Positions 33,401-40,000 of a stretch of 40,000 bases of DNA are shown piece by piece. Both the position numbers and the translations under genes were made by a program. The notes below the pieces were generated by a model. The model was given only the letters and a program-made list of their open reading frames with translations, did not search any database and was not told the origin of the DNA. The stretch spans positions 320,001 through 360,000 of the forward strand of contig JACVTC010000157.1 in the NCBI GenBank assembly GCA_016946835.1. The letters are read 5' to 3'. Each line of letters opens with the position of its first letter. Within the stretch, counting starts at the first letter, position 1. The stretch is from Neocallimastix lanati (nom. inval.). Taxonomy: Eukaryota; Neocallimastigomycota; Neocallimastigomycetes; Neocallimastigales; Neocallimastigaceae.

Positions 33401-34024
33401 TTTAAAATGTTCCTTTATAAGTTGATTAACAGAGATAATATTTTTTCTAATAAGAGGAACATAATGTACATTTCTCAAAGTAATTTTATTTCCATTAATA
33501 AATCCAATAAAGTCGCCGGAAATGGTAGAATTAACAATACTTCCATTTGGAAGTATGATATTTTCCTTACAGTTACTGAGATTTGTAAGGTATTTTAAAG
33601 AATTTGTCAAATATAAGGAGGAACCTGAATCTAAAATCCAAGCTGTAAGGTCGTTATGATAAGAAGATGTTATTTCATTAGTTACCTGAGGACTGGAATT
33701 ATTTTTTATGACGCATCCTAAAAACGAGTAGTTTTCAGTTTTGTAATCCTTTGATAAGGAGTTATTATTGTTGGTATCATTGATATTGTTTTCGAGTGAA
33801 TTTAATTGCTTGTAGCTTTTGTGTTTGTATCCTTGTTTAATTGTTGAATGTTTGTGATATTTGTTATTATTTTTCGATTGACTTTTAAATTTCTTATTTT
33901 TTATTAAATTGAATCTGATGGGTTTGTTGAATTTTCTGCACTCCTTGGCATAATGTCCGAATTTATTACATAGATAACATTTTCCATTTCTATATGCTCT
34001 TTTGCTTTGGGATGAAAAGTGCTT
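30476..34024 (-). CDS. copia Pol: zinc knuckle, protease, integrase, reverse transcriptase, RNase H
   Basis: One frame is open from about 34024 to the stop at 30476. In order: CYLCNKFGHYAKEC (33938-33979, CX2CX4HX4C), protease WILDSGSS (about 33620-33645), pre-integrase zinc domain HRRLGHFNINHI with CPVC, integrase with MDLVGP, RSDNGTEF and NGRAERF (the D, D and E residues), an Asn/Ser-rich spacer, RT with KARLVARGF, DINAAYLNAD, ALYGLKQAG and YVDDILIIG (about 31373-31399), RNase H with FADADYAGD, STAESEY and NTDNKA, and a natural C-terminus. No lesion is seen, so the enzyme may be active. The 5' end has no ATG because the frame is entered from gag; a stop codon lies just upstream. Copia elements usually have a single gag-pol frame, so the break at about 34020 is either a frame shift or a sequence error. 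Confidence 0.92.
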   Translation of the reverse strand, partial: KHFSSQSKRAYRNGKCYLCNKFGHYAKECRKFNKPIRFNLIKNKKFKSQSKNNNKYHKHSTIKQGYKHKSYKQLNSLENNINDTNNNNSLSKDYKTENYSFLGCVIKNNSSPQVTNEITSSYHNDLTAWILDSGSSLYLTNSLKYLTNLSNCKENIILPNGSIVNSTISGDFIGFINGNKITLRNVHYVPLIRKNIISVNQLIKEHFKIIFFLRNNDSFASIYDQHSNKITTLKSNLQNIFIVWFSTYPISFNKIINFPSVYSLSNLSRKDKINLWHRRLGHFNINHIKNKLLQINIKSKCPVCSNSKMKNFSFKKSENKTKSTFELVHMDLVGPINESLFGNKYFLTILDDFSRFGWVFFLESKNDVFDKFLVWAKTITNMFNKSIIFLRSDNGTEFKNNRFKSFCINHGITQQFTVPHNPQQNGRAERFNGTLISSAKALLNDAKLSHQFWECAVDTANYIHNRIPHSGINNKIPFEVLFKSKVDYSQFKVFGCKVFFYVPKCFRNKFENNALPGIFLGYHPLSSAYKILNLETNKIILSRSVEFFEDNPADSKLISRIPNTFSNFIPSSEIRGSGKYFNTNNFNNSNLYNRITLSPIELNNKINKVSNTYSDQTITEHNDNDKNKNITNSESTPSTSFLTIYDNDRNKRKNEDNTVNTSIKKTKLEKTINKNFNEPQNYKDIFNLPDKDEWMNAIKEEINNMKNLNVFQTVNNIPKKANLISCKWVFKYKRDENGNITKRKARLVARGFSQRFGIDYSNTFSPTLKQESLRIIVALAVQRNFEIFQIDINAAYLNADLDIEIYMKPPEGYSSGNKGFWKLKKALYGLKQAGRQWNEKLNETLIKINFKRLISEPCVYIKENKNKEIICILTVYVDDILIIGKKNEILDVKDQIKNIYKIKDIGEVDFVIGIKFEKQKNGYILHQKGYIKELIERYNLSNTKPVRNLKPVNEIKNRYKAFNETSYRSAIGNLLYLAVCTRPDIIFSVVRAARKSKNPTIEDWHNVKKIFRYLKGTLNYGIEFSNEKTLKVFADADYAGDEETRKSTSGFVMMIGDSPTSWYSKLQHVVATSTAESEYISICDCAKHSLWYMNIFKELNIKIKSVTINTDNKAAIYNCQNRSINAKSKHIDIKYHHVRDLISKGTIKLKYIKSENNLADGFTKYLNSTSMDRFRNNLLFKI

Positions 34025-34808
34025 TTATTTGTACTTGAATCTGAGGTAGTCAAAAATATTTGTTTTGTGGATTCCTCAGATTTTAATGATTCTTTTAAAT
34101 TGGAAAAAACGATATCGGGGATAACATTCTTCACGTATTCGCAGAGTTTGTTCCAATCGTGTTTGTATTGGAATACGTTGATGAATCTTAAGTTTTCAGG
34201 GAGTGCTCTATTGAGTATTCCCGCTTTAGTACTAGGTTCCATGTCGTGATCAATGTTTTCGAGTTCATCGATCAAGTTCTGCAGAGTAGCTATGAATATA
34301 TTTATATCTTGTTCTTCGTTATATTTGAGAGAATTTAATTTCTTTTTGATTTCCATACATCTTCTCTCGTGACAACGGTAAAGGATTTTTCTAGTGTCTT
34401 CCATGTTTCAAAGGCGGTTTTTCCTTGGCTTGCGATAATTTTCCTTGTTTCTTCACCTAGACTATTTATGATGATCCATTTTACCATAACGTCACTTTTA
34501 ATATCCAGGAGGCTTGTTTCTTTGTCATATACCAGACTTGGGTCAAATTGGTCAGTTAAGTAATCATCAGGATCATCTCTGATGTCTCTTCTCCTAAGTT
34601 TTTTTACCTTTCTTGTCAAGGCATAACTTTCGAGGTTATTGATCATTAGTAGATATAGAATATTAGTTCTCCAATCTGGGTAGTTTTCTGTAGTTAATTC
34701 AACTACCCGATTAAAATTTTCAGAATAAGTGAAATTGATTCCCTTTGGAGTTGATTGTTCGTTTTCACTGACAAGGGTTGGTTGGTTTGATGTTTGACGT
34801 CTTCTCAT
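34020..34808 (-). pseudogene. copia gag with apparent frame shifts
   Basis: The start codon at 34808 opens MRRRQTSNQPTLVSENEQ and continues through NYPDWRTNILYLL (the Gag Trp motif) and AFETWKTLEKSF. A shift near 34350-34395 moves to a second frame (CMEIKKKLNSLKYNEEQ, LIDELENID, then KAGILNRALPENLRF), which is left near 34020 for the pol frame. The second shift lies in ACTTTTCATC, next to a T-run where one missing base would explain it. All expected Gag parts are present. If both shifts are sequencing errors the element has an intact gag-pol; otherwise this copy needs Gag from elsewhere. Confidence 0.8.
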
Positions 34809-35048
34809 TTTGTTTTGACTTCTTAGATGTTGTGATTTTTTGAAAAAAAAAATTTTTTATTACAAATATAATGAATATTATTAAGATGTATTTGAAGAGC
34901 TACAAAAAAGATTATTATTGAGCAATTCAAGGTTATACGAATAATGTTATTATTTTCAGTATTGTGTTTAATTAATTTCAATATTATATTGTAATTTTTT
35001 GATATATAATTATTTTGATTGGTTCTAAATAATTATTATTTTATTTTT

Positions 35049-35086
<38 letters not shown>

Positions 35087-35140
35087 TATTAAGTATTGGT
35101 TGGGAAGGAAATGAAAAATGAAGTTTAATATTTTTATTGG

Positions 35141-35356
35141 ATAATTTATATTCTTACGTATTAATATATTGTTTATTCAAATTAGTTCCATGAATCCATG
35201 TATTGCCATTTCATTTAATATAATTTATAATATAATTAGAATATTGGTTAATTTATATTTCTTACATATTAATATGATGTTTATTTTAAATTAGTTCATT
35301 GAATCTATGCATTGCCAATTTATTTAACATCATGTATAATGAAATTAAAATATTTA
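35141..35356 (-). repeat. Tandem duplication (~107 bp) in the copia leader
   Basis: Within the untranslated leader, 35141-35247 and 35248-35356 are diverged copies. Shared words are AATTTATATT, TTACRTATTAATAT, TTTATT, AAATTAGTTC, ATGAATC-like sequence and TATTGCCA-like sequence. A ~34-T tract at about 35048-35083 lies between this and gag. Confidence 0.65.
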
Positions 35357-35370
35357 TTTATGTATTTAAT

Positions 35371-35460
35371 AATATTCAGAATTATCTTTTAATAAACGCT
35401 GACCAATATTCAGCACTATCTTTTGATAAACGCTGACCAATATTCAGCACTATTTTTTAA
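35371..35460 (-). repeat. 34-bp repeats with small hairpins in the copia leader
   Basis: AATATTCAG begins at 35371, 35405 and 35439 (34-bp period). The two junctions each contain GCTGA-CCAATAT-TCAGC, a 5-bp stem with a 7-base loop, also on the RNA strand. Lying 90-180 bases after the primer site, they could be Gag-binding or packaging hairpins. Confidence 0.75.
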
Positions 35461-35536
35461 TATTATTAATTTCACTTATTAAAAGACGTATATATATTTA
35501 TTTAATTTTTATTTAATTCATTATTAAGAAGAGTCA

Positions 35537-35551
35537 ATGTGACTCTTAATC
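35537..35551 (-). other. Primer-binding site resembling the complement of an internal tRNA-Lys(CUU) segment
   Basis: The plus strand here reads ATGTGACTCTTAATC, which equals the tRNA-Lys(CUU) anticodon-arm sequence I recall except at one base (ATGAGACTCTTAATC). It directly adjoins the 5' LTR. The 12.6 kb element has the perfect version. Confidence 0.62.
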
Positions 35552-35720
35552 TATTAAATACAATAAATGAGAAACAACACATTAAAATATTTTATTGTTA
35601 AGAATTTAAGATTGATTTTTATTTCGTTATACAATTTTTACTTTATATATATACATGCTTATTTAAATATTATTGGTAGGATAGCTTATTTTAATTTACA
35701 TTTATTTATATTATTTGACA
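35552..35720 (-). repeat. 5' LTR of the 30 kb copia element
   Basis: 169-bp partner of 30223-30391, followed on its outer side by AATAT (35721-35725). It should hold the element's promoter, directing transcription leftward. Confidence 0.95.
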
Positions 35721-35725
35721 AATAT

Positions 35726-35734
35726 TAATCTAAT

Positions 35735-35773
<39 letters not shown>

Positions 35774-36019
35774 TTTTTTTTATTAATGATTAATTTATTT
35801 TGTAAAAAAAAAAAAAAATTATAAATACTCTTAAAATTTTCTTATCTTTAGTTCTTTAAAAAAAAAAAAAAAACATAAAAACATAAAAAATACAATATTA
35901 TATAAAAAAATAAAATAAAAAAAAAAAGTTTTTTATATAAGATTATAACTTATAAATTTGTTTATAACAATAAATAAAATAATAATTTTTTTTTTAAAAA
36001 AGTTGTTATATGATTAAAA
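35726..36019. other. Upstream region of the CotH gene, no gene
   Basis: Very A+T-rich, with a ~29-T tract (about 35739-35767) and A-runs. No specific promoter element stands out from the composition. Confidence 0.5.
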
Positions 36020-39000
36020 ATGAAATTAAATATTTTAATTATTCTTTTTATTTGTGGTAATTATTTTTTTTAGATAATAATATATATTAAAAATATATAT
36101 ATATAAATTTATATAAATTTTTTTTAAATCAATATTAAATTATATTAATATAAAATATCATTATAATAATATTTATTTTATATATTTTATATTTTTATAA
36201 CTTTAATAGTTTATAATGCTTTGGGGGAGATATCCTTCTTTCCAAAAGGTCAACGTGCTGAAATATTTGAAATAATGGATAATGAAGTTCCAATATTTAG
36301 AATAACTTTACCAGGAAATGAATTTTATAGTTTAAAAAGAGCTGCAAATAATAAAATTCCATTAGATTTGATTAATTATCAAATAAAAGATATAATTAAT
36401 TCAATAAATCATCAAAATTTAACTAAATTATTTCCAGAATATAATTTTTCTGAAATATTACCAGAATTACCACTTAAAGATGATGTTTATCCAAATATTG
36501 ATGAAACTAAATTTTTACTTTCCTACCAAGAATATCTAAAACTTTCTAAAAAATATGATAATTCTGATGAAATAATATTTAATATTTTTAAAGATAATGA
36601 ATACTTAAATTTAATAAAAGTTATCTATATGTTTCAAAATGAGTTGAGATTCTCAGATTTTGAAACAGATTTATGGGATAAAATATATTTATTTCAAGAT
36701 ACGGTAGTTATGGATGATGATGGAAATTTTTTTTATTATGAATTCAATTTTATTAGAAAAATTAAAACTATAGTTGATTCAATAAATGAAGAATGAAGTT
36801 AACTTTAATGAATTGTTTCCAGAATACAATTTTACCGAAATATTATCAGAATTACCAATGAATGAAAATGGTCATCCAAATATTGATTATAAAAAATATA
36901 TTATCTCTGATGATGAATATCGAACCTTAGAAGATGAATGTAACGGCAATATAGAAATTTTATTTAATATTTTTAATAATAATGATTATTTAAATTTAAT
37001 AAAGGTTTTTTATATTGTTTCCAATTTAAATGCGTCTACATCGTTGTATGATGAAAGAATATGGGAACATATAAAAATTTTTAAAAGATATGTAATTAAA
37101 GATGAAGAAAATTTTATATATATTGATGAATACTATATCCAAATGATTAAAAATGTAGTGGATTCTCTAAATGAACAAAACTTTTATGAAATATTTCCAG
37201 GATATAACTTTACAGGAATATTACCAGAGTTAACCGATGAAAGAAAATGGACATCCAAATATTGATTTTAAAAAATATATTATCTCTGATGATGAATATT
37301 TTTATTTAAGAATGGAATGTGAAAGCAATACAGAAATTTTATTTAATATTTTTAATAATAATAAATATTTAAATTTGATAAAAGTTTTCTATACTCTTTC
37401 CAATTTGGATGTATCTACAAAAAAAGATAATAATATGTGGGATACCATAAATTTATATTTAAAATATGTACATAAAGATGATAATGGAAAATTTTCATAT
37501 AGAAATACTGATTATATTTATAATATTAAAGAAATAGTTAATTCTTTAAATGAGCAAAACTTTTATGAAATATTTCCAGGATATAATTTTACAGAAATAT
37601 TGCCAGAGTTACCAATGAATGAAAATGGACATCCAAATATCGATTATAAAAAATATATTATCTCTGATGATGAATATCGAAATTTAAAAGAAGAATGTAA
37701 TAATAATACAGAAATTTTAATTAACATTTTTAATAATAATGAATATTTAAATTTGATAAAAGTGTTCCATACACTCTACAATTTAAATGTATCAACGAAA
37801 AATGATAATGATGAAATATGGTATTATATAAAATCATTTGAAAATAGTATTGAAATAGATGATAATGGAAATTTCAAATATAAAAATGAAAGTTATATTT
37901 TAACAATTAAAGGAATTGTTGAATTATTGAATAAACAAAACTTAAATGAAATATTTCCAGGATATAATTTTATAGAAATATTACCTGAATTACCAATGAA
38001 TGAAAAAGGACATCCAAATATTGATTATAAAAAATATATTATCTCAGATGATGAATATCGAAATTTAGAAGATGAATATAAAAGCGATACAGAAATTTTA
38101 TTTAGTATTTTTAATAATAATGAATACTTGAATTTGATAAAAGTTTTCTATACTCTTTCTGAATTGGAAACAACTTCAAGAAATTTTGATGATATATGGG
38201 ATTATATATATAAATTCGGAAGTAAAGCATTTATGGATAGTGATGGAAATTTTATATACATAAAATATGGAAGATTTAAAGAAATCAAAGATATAATTGA
38301 TTACGTAAATGAACAAAACTTTACAGAAATATTCCCTGGAATTAATTTTTCAGAAATATTACCTGAATTACCAATGAATGAAAATGGACATCCAAGTATT
38401 GATTTTGTAAAGTGTATAGAATCTAATAATAATTTTCTAAGTAATGAAGATGACGGCATGAATATGAGTTTTAATAAATATCTTTTTGAGTTCTTTAATA
38501 ATAATGAATATTTAAATCTAATTAAAATCTTTTATACTCTTTCTCATTTATACGAATCTTCATTTTCTTCTGGAGAAATTAATGATTTTATAAGGGAAAT
38601 AAACTATTTTACTGAGAATGTTTATTTAAATGAAAATGGAGATTTAGTTTATAAAATGGATGATATTGAATCTGGTTTCTTTAATAGTAAAAAAAATGAT
38701 TATATTAGAAAACAAAATACTTCTGATTTAATTAAACATATAGATAATTACAAATTTAAAAAAACAAAAAGTGAAGAAGAAATAAAAGGTAATAATGAAT
38801 TCAAAACTAAAAACGCAACCATGATTGTTGAAATTAACAAGTAGGTATTTCTATTTAACCCTAATTAGTATTAATATATTATTAATTTATAATGATATTT
38901 AATTTTTAATGAATTTAAAAAAATAAAAAAAAAATTTAACTTAAAGGGAATATTAAAATAATTTATTTAATTATTAATTATTATTAACTATTATTAATTA

Positions 39001-39065
39001 TTAAATTTATTTAATATTTAAAATGTAAATAAATATTTTTGTATTTAATTTTTAATATTTTATTA

Positions 39066-39103
<38 letters not shown>

Positions 39104-40000
39104 GTCATCTATGTAAAATAAAATTTATAGTCAAAAAAAATCATTTAATAAAATCACTTTTTCATTAGGTGGTCAATATTCACGTACCTTTTCAAAACCT
39201 CCATTTAATTTAAAAATTCGAGGAGGAAAAGAATTATTTGGACGTCGTCAATTTAAACTTCGTGGTGATGCAACAGATCCATCTTCAATGAGAACTAAAT
39301 TGATGTGTGATATTCATAATAAATTGGGATTACCATCACTTTCAGCAAATTATGCCATGTTATATATTAATGATGAGTTCATGGGATTGTATATTTTAAC
39401 AGATGCTTATAAAGAATCTTGGATTGAATATGTTTATGGAGAAAAAGATACTACAAATTTATATAAATGTGAATACTGTGATTTAACGTACCGCTTAAAA
39501 GATGGCTTCGAAAATGAAAATAAAGAAGCTAAAGATGATGAAAAAAAGGAACTTTATAAATTTTTATTGAAAATGACTATAGCTAAATCAGTAGCGGATG
39601 TTGAATCCATTTTTGATATTGAACAATTTTTTAAAGAAGTTGCCATTGAACTTTTAACGTCTTCATGGGATCAATTCATTGGTGGTCATAATTATTATAT
39701 TTATAAAAATCCTAAAAATAATAAATGGACCTATTTAATTCATGATTTCGATCTTGCTTTGGGTAACGGTAATGAAGATTATGAAATATCTTTAGGTGAA
39801 GAATTGAAATATTTTATGAGAAAAGAAGTGTTAAATGTATTAATATCTAATAATATGGATCGCTTTATAGAAATAATAAAAGAAATTGTAACTAATGTTT
39901 TTAATCCTGCCATATTATTCCCACGAATTGATGAAATAAAATCATTTATTAGACCTTATCTTCAATTAGATAAAACTCCCAATGAGGATGGCCAATACCC
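36020..40000 (+). CDS. CotH-type kinase with six tandem ~126-residue modules (3' end beyond window)
   Basis: Exon 1 (36020-36056) encodes MKLNILIILFIC, the start of a signal peptide. A 153-bp intron (GTAATT...AATAG) follows. Exon 2 (36210-38840) continues with VYNALGEISFFP, the N-terminal strand VPIFRITLPG of CotH proteins, six tandem modules, then ATMIVEIN. A second intron (38841-39130, GTAGGT...TATAG) joins in phase to exon 3, QKKSFNKITFSLGG and QYSRTFSKPPFNLKIRGG, the CotH core. HDFDLALG (39741-39764) carries the Asp pair that binds metal in CotH. The gene is cut by the window end. CotH is an atypical secreted kinase; bacterial CotH phosphorylates spore-coat proteins, and in anaerobic fungi CotH proteins are numerous and can carry dockerins. 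Two small shifts break exon 2, at about 36790 (4 extra bases, TGAA) and 37233 (one extra A). Confidence 0.88.
36057..36209 (+). other. Intron 1 of the CotH gene
   Basis: Donor GTAATT after TGTG and acceptor TTTAATAG before TTTATAATGC. Splicing joins G with TT to make a Val codon and keeps the frame from the signal peptide into exon 2. The intron is almost pure A+T. Confidence 0.82.
36370..38450 (+). repeat. Six tandem protein modules (~380 bp each) in CotH exon 2
   Basis: The FPxxNF motif recurs with its F codon at 36431, 36816, 37194, 37573, 37954 and 38332, a period of 378-381 bp once the two small insertions are allowed for. Each module has EIFPGYNFTEILPELPMNE, then GHPNIDYKKYIISDDEY, then ILFNIFNNNEYLNLIKVFY, a Trp-containing helix, an acidic D-D-N-G-N-F turn, and a NEQN-type linker. 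Module 1 is the most diverged and modules 2-5 the most alike. The modules look helical and acidic. I do not recognise them as a named domain. Confidence 0.9.
38841..39130 (+). other. Intron 2 of the CotH gene
   Basis: Donor GTAGGT and acceptor TTTATAG. Splicing joins AA with T to form an Asn codon, giving VEINN then QKKSF, the expected CotH strand. Without splicing an in-frame TAG ends the protein at 38842-38844. It contains an AT dinucleotide run (about 39065-39090). Confidence 0.85.

Larger units (their letters stand above)
30223..35720 (-). mobile_element. Ty1/copia LTR retrotransposon with open pol
   Basis: 5.5-kb element on the minus strand: 5' LTR 35552-35720, primer site, long leader with repeats, gag, pol, polypurine tract, 3' LTR 30223-30391. 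The LTRs are both 169 bp and differ at two bases. A 5-bp target duplication AATAT flanks it (30218-30222 and 35721-35725). Pol is open from the zinc knuckle to the end; gag has two apparent frame shifts. Close relatives of its RNase H and RT survive at 9669-11905. It lies about 300 bp upstream of the CotH gene and is transcribed away from it. Confidence 0.96.

Noticed and set aside
32205-33598. Several 63-110 codon open frames on the plus strand across the 30 kb element, and similar ones at 30720-31328 and 34019-34563
   Set aside because: They lie antisense to the open pol and gag frames, show no domains, and are expected shadows.

Overview
The window looks like nuclear DNA of an anaerobic gut fungus (Neocallimastigomycota). 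The clues are extreme A+T richness (well above 80% by eye), long poly-A and poly-T tracts, a split gene for a CotH-type kinase whose core motifs match the abundant CotH proteins of this phylum, secreted hevein-like (CBM18) proteins, and Ty1/copia retrotransposons. The assignment rests on protein content and composition. No rRNA, tRNA or CRISPR array was found.

Layout. 1-4356: a satellite of pentamer TAAAA interrupted about 56 times by a conserved ~35-bp spacer, with exact higher-order duplications. 4600-5410: fragments of a dispersed repeat and a broken CBM18 relic. 7317-8372 (+): intact CBM18 protein. 8815-11905: a 7-bp array and a decayed copia element. 12617-17839 (+): a copia element with near-identical LTRs but broken genes. 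18838-20990 and 24318-27345: two copies of a segmental duplication, each carrying a conserved G+C-richer island, a solo LTR, a lone satellite unit and a short cysteine-rich transmembrane reading frame. 21686-22741 (-): the inverted second CBM18 copy. 27346-30217: no gene. 30223-35720 (-): a copia element with an open pol. 36020 to the right edge (+): a three-exon CotH gene with six tandem ~126-residue modules inserted before the kinase core, continuing past the window.

Working together. The two CBM18 proteins carry signal peptides and should act at or outside the cell wall as chitin binders. The CotH protein is also predicted to enter the secretory pathway. Nothing shows that they form one pathway. 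Retrotransposition, segmental duplication, tandem duplication, a small inversion and satellite expansion shape the rest. The paralogous copies give unusually direct evidence: one copy preserves the empty target site of a solo LTR. Two different copia families share a primer-binding site that resembles the complement of an internal tRNA-Lys(CUU) segment, implying a half-tRNA primer.

Caution. Several reading frames are broken by one- or few-base shifts (CotH, gag of the 30 kb element, much of the 12.6 kb element). In DNA this A+T rich some may be sequencing errors rather than real mutations.
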